A DNA stretch of 64,000 nucleotides from Pelodera strongyloides (Eukaryota > Nematoda > Chromadorea > Rhabditida > Rhabditidae), in the NCBI GenBank assembly GCA_036852015.1, contig JAANDG010000391.1, positions 62,001 to 126,000 of the forward strand. The letters are read 5' to 3'. A program made the translations under genes and the position numbers. Positions 1 through 13,600 of the stretch are shown in pieces; position 1 is the stretch's first letter, and every line of letters starts with the position of its first letter. Under the pieces are notes generated by a model, which saw only the letters and a list, made by a program, of their open reading frames with translations, made no database searches and was not told the DNA's origin.

Positions 1-742
1 GATCTGAAGTTGGGCACAAAGGTTTGTTAGAGCTCATCATGTTGTTTGTTTATAGGTCGTTTTGCAAGGATCGAATTTGAATATAGAACATGTTCCGCAA
101 GCTACTAGTATTAGTATAGTTACTGTACCGTACTAGCCATACTAGCTTACTAGTGTAGTTAATAGACAACTATTCTAGCTTCCACAAGTATAGTTCTCTT
201 CATTTGTTCCGCAAGCAACGTAAATGTTTGCTCGTTTGCTGTGGTACAGTGGAATCGAGAGTCGCAACAGAAAGTATATGAGTACGGATTATGTAGATAA
301 AGGACATTTTCTTTAGGAATCCCAGATCCAACTTCTTCAACAAGTTATTGCGGCATCGGATGCGGATGCGGAAGAGGAGGACGTCAAGGAGGAGACGGTT
401 GATGGATCGATAAGGGTTAGTTAGTAACGTGGGACTTTTTATTTATGAACATTAGTGGGGGAACGGCTCACAAAACCGACGGGATCGGTTTTCATCATTA
501 TGGCAATTTATGTGGTTTTATTGTGTGTCGGCGATCGCTTGTAGTTGGTGCTGCTGATTGTAATTGGTATTTAACTTTTGAGATTTGTTAGATTTTCATT
601 GTTTGTTACTCCTCAGGTGGCTCGTCGCGATGGTTCGATGGGAGCCCTTTCTGGAGCGAGTGGAGGTTCCTACCGTAATAAGCAGAAGGTGGTGAACAAC
701 GATGAGAGGCATCCATTGTTTAAGAGGTTCAGAGCGGTTTGA
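1..742 (+). CDS. 3' end of an unrecognised protein-coding gene (partial)
   Basis: I do not recognise this gene. Three exons fit in one frame: 1-21 (ends AAG before a GTTTGT donor), 317-415 (acceptor TTTCTTTAG, donor GTTAGT) and 617-742 (acceptor CCTCAG, stop TGA 740-742). All junctions are phase 0. About 82 residues are visible. The middle exon starts with a glutamine-rich stretch (ESQIQLLQQ) and turns strongly acidic (DADAEEEDVKEE). The last exon is basic and glycine/serine-rich and ends near HPLFKRFRAV. This looks like the C-terminal tail of a nuclear protein, but that is inference from composition only. The 5' end lies outside the window. The first 21-nt exon is the least certain piece. 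Confidence 0.6.
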
Positions 743-1657
743 GAGAGAGAGAGAGAGTTCGACATTTTGAGAGGTTTAGAGAAGACGTGGGAAGACGTCC
801 TTTAGTAAATTGTATGTTTATTCCAAAAAAAAGTGGTATAAGCGATAAGATAAGTGAGAGGAACATAAATTTGTCATTTGTGTATTTTCTGGAAAAAAAA
901 GCGTGCGTGAGCATTGTTATGATTTATGATGTATGACGTAGTTTCGCATGTTTGTATAATTTTTTGTGGATACTGTAGGCTGTCGAGGATGTATAGAAAA
1001 TTGGATTTTTGTTATGTAATTAGTTAATTGATTATATTAGTGAAGCTCTTGTCTCAGTTTTTGTTGTACATTTGATATCGTCTTATGGTTTTAATTTTTT
1101 CATTCCGATGTTGAAAGGGAATTGGTCCAAGCTTAAATGTATGGAAATTGTAGTACAAGAACTTTCTCAGTGCACTTAATAAAAAAACACTGGATCAGTT
1201 CCCTTTAAAAATTTTATTTAATGATTAATGCATGAAAAAGAGAGAAAAAGTCGGGTTATCGTTATAAAAATAATAGTTGTTTCGTTGTTTGTGTATGATC
1301 GTATACTTGTTTGCGCTTCTAGTTTTTACGCTATAGCTAAACTTAAAAACTTTACGCAGTATAAATGATGTTTATTTTTTATGTTGATATTCTGCTTTGG
1401 AATCATTTTTTTTTGTGATTTCGTATCATTCTGAGTGAGTTTAATGTTTTTCACATTAAAAATTTAAAAATAAAAATAAAGTGTAATTAGTTTTCCGGTG
1501 AAATTATTCTCGAACCCATGTTGTTTAAACTTGTCAGTTGTACTGAATTATGAAAAAAATAAACATTGTTATTAAAAAATGATCATTATTTGAGCTCTTG
1601 CTCTTCTCGTCTTATCGAGAGTTCTTATTGGAAATGGTTTATTAATTTATATTATGA

Positions 1658-1829
1658 TTAAAGCGAAATACCGGACGGTTTTTGAAACGCATCGTGGACA
1701 TCTGAATTCTCACGTATTTATGCTAATTTGCTCGCATTTAGCTCGATTTTTTATTCGAATTTATATTCATTTGCATAAGAATGCTGGCCTACTCGTTGTG
1801 TTTCAAAAACCGGCTGAATTTCGCTTTAA
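1658..1829. repeat. TTAA-flanked MITE (TTAAAGCGAAAT family)
   Basis: The element starts TTAAAGCGAAATACCGG and ends with the imperfect reverse complement (GGCTGAATTTCGCTTTAA), with TTAA at both edges and further pairing between GGTTTTTGAAACGCAT and GTGTTTCAAAAACC. It is about 172 bp, has no coding capacity and recurs at 11146-11331 and 25909-26088. TTAA target sites are typical of piggyBac-type elements; that assignment is inference. Confidence 0.8.
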
Positions 1830-4231
1830 TGATCTGTGGTATTATGCAGATCAAATAAGGATTCAATAATTGATCAGGAATAGTTTTGCAGACTGATTGC
1901 GGGTTTTTCTGATGGTGATTAATGCTTATGAGAATGATGATTTATACTTGACGCTAAGTTGATAAGTATTTTTTATGGATGAAACGATTGATAGTGCGGC
2001 ATATGCACAGCTTGTGCAAAAACTAGATTTCTTTTTTTAAATAGTTTTTAGGAGAAGCTCTGCTTTGACTACCTCTGTAAAGACTGTATCTGGTAGTATA
2101 GGACGGTTGTAAAGAATTTCTAACTAATGTTGTACCTTTTACTTAGCTTCGTATTCGTACTGCAGTATAAACTGGCTTTATCATTTAATTATGCCCTTGC
2201 CCGTTTTATGAGTTTTTACGACCCTTTTTCTTAGTATTACGTTTCTATGTTTAGGTCCGGGCCTGCACGGTTTTCAAGGAGTTTTTCTGGCGTCTGGCAG
2301 TCTTTTTTGTTGTGAGTCCTCTTTTATCTTTTCGGAATTGCGAATTAAATTTGACCGGTTATCAGTTATTAGGGGGTGTTTGATTTCGAAGAATGCTTTG
2401 TCACTTGGGGCTTGCAGTTTGAGCCTTTATTTTTTTTTCTTTGCTTCGTTGATCTTCTGGGTACTGTAGTTTTTGTTAGGTATGAATTTGAGTTTTCTAA
2501 ATGTATGTTATTGGTCGTGCTCATTTTGGAGTTTCTGGATGATTTCGTCCTGTTAGCATTTCTTTTTCTAACATAGCTAGGACGGAATCTGAGCCCTTTG
2601 CTTGTTATATAGTTATATACAAACCCTAGCAGTACCTACCGCCATGTCGCTACTCTCATAATGTAGTGATATGTACTGTGTACTGTAGTCTTCCCGTATA
2701 ATGTAGTGATATGTACCTGACGCATCTTTGCCATATGTCTGTTCTATTGTGTGCCAGTCGGTGCCCTCAGAATGTACTAATTATCAAATTGTCATTACCA
2801 ACTTACTATGCTGACCGTGTGACTCAGTGTTTTGACTTTTTTCTTTCACCATTCTGATATTTGTCTACCGTACACCGTGCTTGTTTCATTGGCACTTTAT
2901 CAGGCGCGGTTGCATGTTTGTACTTGCCCACGTGCTTATAGCAGGTCTTTTTTTAGCGTGGAAACTGTCTGGCTGTCTAGCTTGTCCAGCTCTTGAGTGA
3001 CATCTCGGAGTTGTTCTCTTTTACACGTTTTCGTCTTTTGGTAGCTGTGAGTTTCTCTGTTCTTTTATTCTCTCTATATCTTTCTCTCTCTATATCTCAC
3101 TCGCTTTCTCTTTGTCTCTCACTTTCTCGGTATCTCTCCCAGTTTCCTTGGCTCTTGTTTCAGTTTCGACCCACCAGTTTAATGACTCGGCTCAATCATT
3201 GGCGTGCACCCATTTTTCAACGTTGTCTTAATATAATATATCAGTCGATCTCTTTCTCTCGCTATGTTTCTGATCTTATTCCAGCTTGAATTCTCGAATA
3301 GTTGCCATTCGCGTTTTCTTTCTTTCTCTTGATTAAATGCCTCAGTTTCTTTCAACATTTACATGCTCCTTGGCCCACCAACTTTTTTCGGGATTCGGGA
3401 GTTCCTCTGCTCCTCAACTTACCTATGGAAACTCAATTTCTCTGATTTCTCTCTATACCTCTCTCTCTCCCTGTCTCTCTCTATGTCTCTCTCTCCCTCC
3501 TTTCTCGTTCTTGTATATCCTCCATCTCTCTAGCTCTATATTTCTTTCTCTTTCTTTTCCCTTACTCTTTCTCCTCTCAATGTTTACCTTTATCGATTCG
3601 ATCGTCATCTTTTGAGACTTTTCTCGCCGAGCTTGTTTTCTTTTTTAAGTATTTTTTTTCTAAAGAATAATTTCGTCATAAGTTGTAACTCGTGACTCTA
3701 GTCTAGCCTAGCTAGATAATAGTTGAACTGCACTTTCTGGACGTAAAGTACTGTAGCACGTTTTCACAATCTTATGGAGGATAGCGTATCTGTTTCTTTA
3801 TGTATGTGATGAATGTGAGTACTGAGTACGAATCACGATCAATAAACACTATAACTATTAACTATAATAACTCTCCTTGATTCTGTTTTTTTTTCTGAAT
3901 TTTCTCTTTCTCTGAAGCAGATTTTTTCTTATTTCTGACCCGTTCCCGACCTTGACAAATGCTAAAAAACGCAAAAGGTTTTTTTTTTCTTTAAATTCAT
4001 TGATTTGTTAGGCTTGTTGGGATTAGATAGTTTTTTTTTAGATTTGTATTTCACAGGCATAACTTTTCTTTCGGTGTGTATTTTTTAATTTTACGTTTTG
4101 TTTCTGAAATTTTCCTTGAAATTCCGTGTTGATTGCTGGTGTGCGGGTAACCTAAAATATGTTCCTTGTCCTAATTTCCTACTACCGGTGCGCTTATTTC
4201 TTATGGTATTTACTTCCGTACGCACTGTATA

Positions 4232-4399
4232 TTAAAGCGAAATGCTAGCCTCTTTCGACAATTTGCATTTGATAAGAATCCTATGTATCTTATGCTAATT
4301 TTGCGATTGCCGTGGACGATCGTACAAAATAAGCATAGGATACATAGGATTTGCTTATCCTATGCAAATTTTCCAAAAGGGGCTAGCATTTCGCTTTAA
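4232..4399. repeat. Long-hairpin MITE, TTAA-flanked
   Basis: A near-perfect inverted repeat: TTAAAGCGAAATGCTAGCC at the left pairs with GGCTAGCATTTCGCTTTAA at the right, and the arms run almost to the centre. A close relative lies at 53423-53593. The outer 12 bases are shared with the elements at 1658, 11146 and 25909, so one transposase probably mobilised both subfamilies. Confidence 0.85.
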
Positions 4400-6626
4400 G
4401 CTTTCTGTATAGTAACCTTGAAATTTTTATGATTACACATACAACTGTATTTTATCAATCCTAGCTCCTAGCTCATAGCTAGAATTTTCCTCATTGGCTT
4501 TTTTAGGGTTTTATTTTGATTTGATATTTGAAAACCGTCTAAAACTGTGTCGTGATCTGTGTGCGATAGTTTTTATGATACTAGAGTGTTCTAGGTGTCA
4601 GACTTCTTCATAGGTCAAGAAACACTCATGTCCAGATTTTTGGCCCAAAAAAGGGAGGAAGGGTAAAATCGAAAAAAGGCGGTTTTTGGGAGGAAGGGTA
4701 CCTTGGGTTACGGTATTTAAGGTGCAAAAAAAAATCCATATTTTCGAGTTCACAAAAAAGTTGTTTTGAAGGTAATCTAATTGGTTATTGGTTAATTATT
4801 TTAGTCGGTGTTATTCCTTCTTCTTCGCATATATTTACTATTTTTTCTTCTTTCTTTCCTTTATTTAGAAGTCACTTCTTACAATTTAATTGAAGTGAAT
4901 TGATTTTTTTTCATCTGTGTTTTATTGCCAGACAACTGCGGCCCGGCATTTAACTGATAAAGCATGGTTTTTGAGAATTGAAAAGGGTTAAAAAGATGAT
5001 TGACCCTCTGATAATGTTGGGTGCCGCGTCAGCCTTTTCTTCCATTCTTATTATTAGAAAAATATTGATTTTAATTTTAATTTTAATTTATATTATGAGA
5101 TGAGTGTTTTGCTATGAAAGGTAAACATTGTTAATTTATAAGGAGTTGTGTAATAATGTGTTACGTAAGTTTAGCTTTCATATTTTTGTTATATTTCGAG
5201 AGAGAGAGAGCGAGGGAGAGCGCGTGCTTCAGAGCTGCGATATATCTGCGTGTGTTTAACACGAAAATTAGGACAGTTGCGGAATATTTTGCATATTAAC
5301 TTAATTAGTTAATAAACTTGACTTTCTCTCTTTCATAACTTCAGATCGTGTATGTGTATGCTAGGGTATGTTATCAGTGTCACTCTTATGCAGCGGCGCA
5401 TCGCTCAGTGGTGAGCTAGCTGAAGCTTGTCTTGTATTTCCTTCCTAAACTGTTTATTCGTCTCTTTCTCTTGTGCGACTTTTTCATATTATGTATGCCC
5501 TCTCTCACATATTCAAATACCTGGTGTTATCAGTTTTGCATCAATTTCTAGGGATCTGACATGTTATGTTTACATCTGTCAAATTGTCAAATTACGGTGT
5601 AAGTTTTATAGTTCTGTGTTTTGCGTGTCCATACAGATGTTTTGCACGTGAACTACGGTATGTTAGCCTTTTTCGTACTTTTTTCCCCTTGCGTGAAAAA
5701 CGCGATAAAACGTTTCAGTGAAAGTTTGTAATGCAGTTTTGGGTGATAGGTGATAGTGATAAGTAATTTTTGCATCGTTGTTGTAATTTTGCGAACCTTT
5801 CGCCTTTCACCCTCGCCCCCCTTTTTTCCGTGAAGATTGCGTTTATTGCTTGGGGTTTTCGGTGAAATAATAGGTAAACAAGGGGTGTTAGACCTGATAG
5901 TGGTCTTGTAAAAACGTTATTTTGAAGTCCGGGTATGGCACTTCAACTTCAGTGGTTCCTATAGATGACTTAATTGAGGGGGTTATTGTTGGACCATTGG
6001 TACCGAGTAACACTGTAATTGTACTGTTGATTGTATTGGACTCGAGCCAGATGTCCAGACTGGAATTTATTCTCAATGCCTTTTCTTGTTTTTATACTGC
6101 AGTTTGCAGGTACCGGTAGTTATTAGTTATGTAAAACTATGTAAGCTATGTAAGTTATGTAGTATACTGCAAGTTGCAGATACCGAGAGTTATGTAAAGA
6201 GCTTCTCATATTTTATTCCCATTTATTTATTTTATCCACGAACTTTCCTTGATGTTTTATTTGACTCTTGCCTATCGTTTTTTTGTTAGCTACCGTTTCA
6301 TTAAGTGTACTGTAGTTTTCAGTTTTCGAACACCTAGTAAAACGAGTAAAACCGTTTCTATTTTATTCCCGTCAAGCTGGTTTTATCTGCCAAATTTTCC
6401 TGGAACCTTGATTATGTTCCTGACGAACGTTTCGTATAACTAAATTGACACTACGTTAACTACAAATCTGTAATGGACTCCACCTCTTTCCTTGAATATA
6501 CTTCTCTCGATCTGTTTACTGTTTTGAATATTTTGGATTGCGTCACAATATAGAGTACTGTAGTTTGCAGGTACCGATATTTGCATAACGATAAACTAAA
6601 ATAAATTTGGCGCCACAAATACTGTA

Positions 6627-9600
6627 ATGGACTATTCGCTAGGGGCCGGAATCCTGGATGCCGACCCCTTTAGTACACTGGGTGGAGAGTTGACACTGGA
6701 TGATATATCAGGTTTGTGGGAAGTGTTTATTGTATTTGTTGAATTATGGGGTTTCCAAGTATGTTGACTATTTACCGTATCTTGGAACTTGGAACTACAC
6801 GAGAATGTTTTTTTTTATTTTTCATGTTATATATGCAGGTTCCGTGTAGAAATACGGTAGTATTGACAGAATCACAATTTTTTGGGATACTTGGAAACCC
6901 TGTGTGTTGAGCTACAGTCCTTGAGTTCGAGTTCCATTATTTAGTGTGTTTTAGCATTTAGATTCTTAAGTTACAGTTGATTCGTTTATTGTTAACCAGT
7001 CGCCAGGCGCGCTATCGCGCGCCTGGCTCCTGGGCTCGGGTCGTCGCGGCCTTCGGCCGCTCCGACCCGCGCAACACGTGCTCGTCGTCGCGGCCTTCGG
7101 CCGCTCCTCCTCGCACCCTTTGAGCGGCCTTCGGCCGCTCTCTCCTTATAACTTTATTTATCAGGTTTCTGCCTCATGTTGCAAAGCCTTAGAACAGTTG
7201 AAGCATGCCCTGTTTGCTACTGAGCTAACATTTACTGAGAATGTGCCGGAGTATAAACTCGGTGGTTATTGACCAGGATCCTCGCGTTAACCAACTCTTC
7301 TGTTCGCGAGTTATTCTCGCAGTAAACGTTATGTGACGCTGAAACCCGTTTCTCGCTTTTCCTATCTGCCCTGACAGTCCGGTGCCTATCTAAGACGTAC
7401 AACAACACTAAAAAAAAGTATAATATGCCGGTGCATAAACCACATGGTTATTTTGCCGGATTCACCGTGGTCCCCTTCCCCGGCTGCCACGATTCCGATT
7501 TATCCCGCACAACACTATTAAACTTGTCCTAATTCTGCCGGTAAATAAATATCATGGTTAAGTTGCCCGATTCGCCGTGGTCCCCTTCCCCGGCTGCCAC
7601 GATTCCGATTTATCCCGCACAACACTATTAAACTTGTCCTAATTCTGCCGGTAAATAAATATCATGGTTAAGTTGCCCGATTCGCCGTGGTCCCCTTCCC
7701 CGGCTGCCACGATTCCGAATTATCCTTCTCACTTCTCACCACACAATAGACATGTCCGAAATATTCTGGTAAATAAACTTCATAGTTAATTTGGCCCGAT
7801 TCGCCGTGGTGGTCCCCTGCCCCGGTGCCACGATTCCGATTTATCCCGCGCAACATCATTAAACTTGTCCTAATTTACTTATGCCGGTAAACAAATATTA
7901 TGGTTAAGTTGCCCGATTCGCCGTTGTCCCCTTCCCCGGCGCCGGCCGCTCCGATTCCGAATTATCCTTCTCACCACGTTTATTGTTTATAACAATAAAC
8001 ATGTCCGAAATATTCTGGTAAATAAACTTCTGGTAAATAAACTTTACTATCGCCCATTTCGCAGCAATTCTAATCGAAATAGCTGATGACGCTGATATAG
8101 ATTGACACGGGGAAGGTGGTAGGGTGGTTTGCGAAAGCCGGCGCGCCCGATTTTTGCATTGCCTTAACCAATAATTATTGATTTCAATACTCAATTGTGT
8201 ATTTATCGATCTTTTATTCGTAATAAATATTGATCAATAAATTTATTCACCAATCTGGTACATTGGCTACGGTCCCATTTCACCTAACTGTTTTAGTTTA
8301 GGAACGTGCACAGTGTAAAACTTACAGACCTGTTCTTGCTCTTTCTCTCTGTATAATAGTAGATCATAAAAATGTATATGAAAAATGTCGTGGCAGATAA
8401 CAATTTCCATAAAAACCTACTCAGATATACGGAGACACTGATACTGGGACATACTTGCTTACAGTAGGACAACGAATACGGGTCGACATTCTAACTGTAC
8501 GCTCAACATACGTAACGATCTCTTAAAGCATGAAGGAAATCCGAAATTAGCTAATAATTTAATTTATAGATTTTCACTTTCTCTCGTCTCCCTTTCTCTC
8601 CTTCTCTTTCTCGAATTCTCTCCAAATACGATGCTCTTTCGCGCTCTGTTCATCGTGCCTCTATTTTTGTTTACCTTCAAAAACCATCCTCTCTTGTCAA
8701 AGTTCAGCAACTTTGCCACGTTTCAAGCTATATCTTCCGAAATTGGTGTCTTAGAAAAAAACTGATGATACTTATCGCTGCTAGTTTCTCACGGGGAAGA
8801 TGGTAGAATAGGTTTTGGAAGCGGGCGCGCGCTTTGGTTTTCGTACCTCGCCAAGCATTAACTTATTATTATTGATTTTAATTGCTTATCGATTAATTTT
8901 CCATAATATAGCTTTTAATAAATAAATTTAGTAACCAACCCGGGCCATTGGCTACGGTCGATTTTCATCATCATTATTAATTGAGGAACGTGCACAGCTC
9001 AAAAGCGGACGGACACGATTTCCTTACTCGTTTATATAATAGTAGATAGTTAATCGTCCTGTCACATGATTATTTGTTAATTGTCATCCTGATCACTATG
9101 TACGTTTATGATGCATGTTTGTCATTTATCATTGTCACTTGTCTGTTGTCAGATGTGATCCGTGGTGACCCGTATCCGCCTGGGTGGCAGCAACAGCAGA
9201 TGGGACAAGAAGCACAGGGAGCTGCTTGGCAGCACGGACATCAACCACAACAGCCTTCGACATCTAGGCAAGGACCCCAGTTGACGCCGCCCGGCAGTTT
9301 CTACGATCAAAAGTATGATTTATTGATTGATAATGTGATCGGAGTTTTATAGTTTCATGTAAGGTAATGTTAGCCATTTGTGCGCACAAACATTGCAAAA
9401 CCCTAGTTTTCGTGAAGTGAGTTTCGAGCGAAATGAAAACAAATAATAAGCGATTTGCGAGAGCAGTACCCGTTTGGCAAGTGTAGGTTGAAATTTAGGA
9501 GACCAATAGTGTTACCACTAACTAGTTGATGAGATTGTGCATATGAAACATCGGTGAAACATTGTGATTATGGTGAGCAGTTACGTCTGAAATCAGATTT

Positions 9601-10630
9601 GAAGTAACAAAATTTTGTCGAATAGGAAATGTAATGTGAAATTGTGAAAACCTTGATAGGCGGATGAACCTTCATCCGCTCCAATTTGGCGCTGTCTCTT
9701 CGCTCTGATATCGCTGTCTCTTCGCTCCGATTTGGCACTTATACCGCATTCGCTTCGCTCCAATTTGGCACTGATACCGCTGTCTCTTCGCTCCGATTTG
9801 GCACTGATATCGCTGTCTCTCCGCTCCAATTTGACACTGATATCGTTTACAGAGATTGCAGGTTGCGCGACGTGGAGCAGATCGTCTCACTACTAAGGGA
9901 CAGCCCTCCGCACAATGACTACCCGATGCAGTTCAGCCCGCCCAATCTACAGACGTTACCGTCGCCAACGCATAACAATTATTACAGGTAAGGGATATAT
10001 GGTTTTGTAGTTTATAGTTCTTAGACTGGTTTGTCGTCTGTAGTCGTAGAGCACAAATTATCTGTCATAGTTGCTTGGGCGGACGCTTGATTTAGACTTG
10101 GATTAAACTCTGACAAGGGTCGGCAACACCGTAAGGTGAGCGATCAGAAATTGCACCTCATGGGTAAAGAAGTATGGTGAATAAGAATGGTGAATAAGAA
10201 TGGTGCAATTTCTGATCGCTCACCTTACGGTGTTGCCGACCCCTTGTGAGTCAAACTCTGAAGTTTTTAGAAGCGTCCTGTAACCTTCTCACATAACATT
10301 CGAAAAAAAATGGCCCTGGGACCTTTGGTTTTTGTTGAATATATGAACAAATTACGATTTCACCATCTTGTGTGGGCTAAGTTAGCTATTGTTTCCAGAG
10401 GTATGGACTACCCGGGTAGTGGTGTGAGTCCAGCGAGTCACATGCTTCCCCAGCTACAAGTTTCACCGATGCAGCAACATCACCCACAACACGGGCAATT
10501 GTCTCCCCATGGGCTACAGCAACATAGTCCCTATTCACCGCAACACTATCAGCACCAGCCGCAGGCATCGCCGCCCTTGCAGACTAATAGTTTGGTGAGT
10601 TATTTTTGATTGCTCCGTTGAGGATGTTTG

Positions 10631-10667
<37 letters not shown>

Positions 10668-13600
10668 GTGTGTGTGTGTTGTGTGTGTGTGTGTGTGCAC
10701 ACATGATGATAGATCCAGGATCCAGTGCGTCTTTTTTATGTGGTACTGTACCAAAAAATTGTTCCCGTGAGCTTGACCTTTACGCGGAATGTTTTGCTCT
10801 GTGTTTCGTTCGTGTGTTTGGATTTACAGTTGAAGTCGTGTTAGTGGGTAGACAGTAGGTAACGCTACTATTTGCTCGTTGTAATTTATGATTTAGGCCT
10901 GCCGTATGTCGTCGTGCACGTTGAACCGTAAAGCGTGCCTATCACTGAATCTTGTATTTAGGCATACCGCCTGAGCGCTCCAATGATGCAAGCTGGACAT
11001 GTAGGTATGGAGATGGACGGAGACCTGGAGAATCTTACTGTAGCTCCGATGAGCCTGCACAGTCCTCCGCATAATGTGAGACAGCAGCCGGGCATTTTTG
11101 TGGATACAGGCAATTCCCCGTTGGTACATGGGCAGCAGGTTGGTATTAAATCGAAACACCGGCCGGTTTTTGAAACGCATCTAAGCACTTGCATTCCTAT
11201 GCAGTTATGCAACGTGGGTGGGGTCTAATTGGGGTCTAGTTTTTATTCTAATTTTTGCTCATTTACGTATGCTGTATAAGAAAGCAGGTGTACGTAATGC
11301 GTTTCGAAAACCGGCCGGTATTTCGCTTTAAGAAATAATGATAAATGTTTATTTTATTTGAGTGCAACTTTGATTATTAGACTAACGGAATGAAATACGA
11401 ATACTAACGGACTAGGGAAGGGACTAGCGGCTAAAATTAAACATAGATCACTAATACCAGTGTTTTAATCCTGCAACTGAAACATATTGATTTGACTATG
11501 ATTTGACTAAATTTCGCCGCATTACCGTATGCCCTCATTTTTTTAGATGCGCCATCGTCTGGAGTAACGGGGAAACTGGGTGTGGTTTAATGTATTTCTA
11601 GTTGGCATGCGGACTTCTGTTGATGTGGTTGTTTTAGTGTACAGTACAGTTTTGCTTCAGGCGGCGTCTCCTCCCGGCAACATGTTGCAAGAAACGCAGC
11701 AACAGCCGAATTACACAGAACTACGAACCCCGAAGCAGGAGCCGCAGCAACAGATGCCGCATCGGTCATCAAAATTACTGACGTTACTGGTGGGTGATAG
11801 GATTGATTACCTTTTGTGCATCAAATCAAGTGTGTGTCCTCTTTATTCAAGTGTGGCTGATGGTTTTTCAGTGTTGTGTTCAAAGGCTATGAATAGTTTC
11901 TGAGAGACTTTGTAGTCTCGACATTCTTTTGGTGTTTTCCAACGTTATAGATTCTTTATTCATTACAATCCCAAGTCGCAAGAGGAACTGTAGTTTGATA
12001 ACTTATGGTTACGGCAAGCTGGAGTCTTGCAGAGTATACCGTATTTTAAAATTGTTCATTTCAGGAAAGCAAGGGCAATGTACTGAACCTCGATCAGAAT
12101 GTGGGCAGTTACTTGACTCAGAAGGTTGGGCTTTTTACCCATTGTTTGTCAACTATTTTATTCGTTTCCGCCGTGAAGTTACAGGTTATTGTTTCGTCTA
12201 CCTACTGTTTATGCCAGGTCTCTGGCTCACTTTCTGCTTCACATGCTGTCGGCTGCTCTCCTTTCTTTTACTCCTTATCTCTGTATTCTTCTCTTCCTCT
12301 CTCTTCCGCTTTCTTTTATGTTCTAAGTATTCGTTTCCTTCTTCTCCCTATACGTATTTCATCCCTCCCTATCTCTCCCTCGTTTTATGCCTTTCTTTAC
12401 AGATGAACAGTAACGCTGGTGCGAGCACGAGTGCGGCAGCCGAGCAGAAACCACGCCCATCGGGAATTGCGTGCCGATTGAAGAAAGAGATCTCCATCAC
12501 AAAGGAAGATGAGGAGATGCCGGCTGCTACGGTGCAGCAACAAACAGGTGATTTAGCACGATGCTCACAATTTGTGAGCGAGACATTCGCCATCACTTTT
12601 GAGCATGTTGTTGTCGGTTCTTATTTCATCTTTTATATCTCTCATACCAGTCGGCTACCGCCGCCTGAGGCGTCTTTCCAATATTCGCTGATGGTCGCTA
12701 TGTTTCACTGGGTTATATCTATAAGTAGAGGCAACTCTTTCTCGCAAGAATAGTTTCCTGGGGAAAGAACTTAGTTTCTGTTGACTATATTTCTCCTAAA
12801 TTGTCTGCAACTTGCTCTACTCTAGGACATCGAAAAAATTGCCAAAGCCTAAAAGCAGCTTAATATCGCGTGGCTGATACGCCGCAATGTTTCGCCGCAA
12901 TGTATCCAAAGAGTCTCCAGTCTTTCTTTTTCCTTTTGAAACCTACACCAATATCAAACACGGGGATAGAACTTAGTTTCTGTTGACTATATTCCTCCTA
13001 AATTGTCTGCAACTTGCTGGACTCTACAATATCGAAAAAATTTCAAATCCTAAAAAAAGGAATAAGTAAGTGCCTGGATGATACGTCGCAATGTTTCGAT
13101 GGGCTATATAAGTTAGAAGCAAACATTTGTCCGAACGAAATGGTTTCACTTTTGTTATTTTCCTTTTGAAACCTACACCAATATCAAACACGGGGATATA
13201 ACTTAGTTTCTGTTGACTATATTCCTCCTAAATAAGGACCGGCGCCACGGGGAACATCAAGTTGACCACACATCGATGCCATTGACAGGGAATTATTATA
13301 ATTGCGAATATGCTTCTTGAATTGCATGGAACAGGGATCTCGGCCTACTTGCCGCACAATCGCTCGAACGATACCCCGCAAGCATTCTGTATATGGCAGC
13401 CTTTGTAGCGTTCACTGGGCGTTCCGCAGTGGAGGTGCTCTGCAGTGGGTGTTCTTTGAACTCTATCGCTCGGCATGTACTCCGCGCCCTTGGTGTACAT
13501 GCAAACTTTTGTGTGGTGCTCATGTGAGCGCTCCACAATGGCGTTGCACAGCAAGTGGATGTTCCTTGAACATTATCGCTCGGCCGATACTCCGCTTCCT

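Larger units (their letters stand above)
743..6626. other. intergenic region, AT-rich, no gene seen
   Basis: I see no convincing exon here on either strand. It holds a short GA run just after the upstream stop, AATAAA-like signals around 1,180 and 1,480, a long C/T-rich tract near 3,060-3,570 (many CTCTCT and TATCTCT units), two TTAA-flanked hairpin elements (listed separately) and several copies of a TACTGTAG/TTTGCAGGTACCG motif near 6,100-6,580. Noncoding first exons of the SREBP gene could lie here. A TTTGCAG at 6564-6570 is a possible 5' acceptor, but the motif is repetitive. Confidence 0.6.

Noticed and set aside
2993..3615. Leu/Ser-rich open frames in the C/T-rich tract
   Set aside because: Low-complexity TCTCTC sequence; no exon structure or family similarity.
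9593..9991. Arg/Ser-repeat open frames on the minus strand
   Set aside because: Produced by the 33-bp tandem repeat; the only real coding here is SREBP exon 3 on the + strand.
11929..12753. A 274-residue open frame spanning SREBP exons 7 and 8
   Set aside because: It reads through an intron in frame with exon 8 only; acceptor CTTTACAG at 12402 and the phase pattern support the spliced form.
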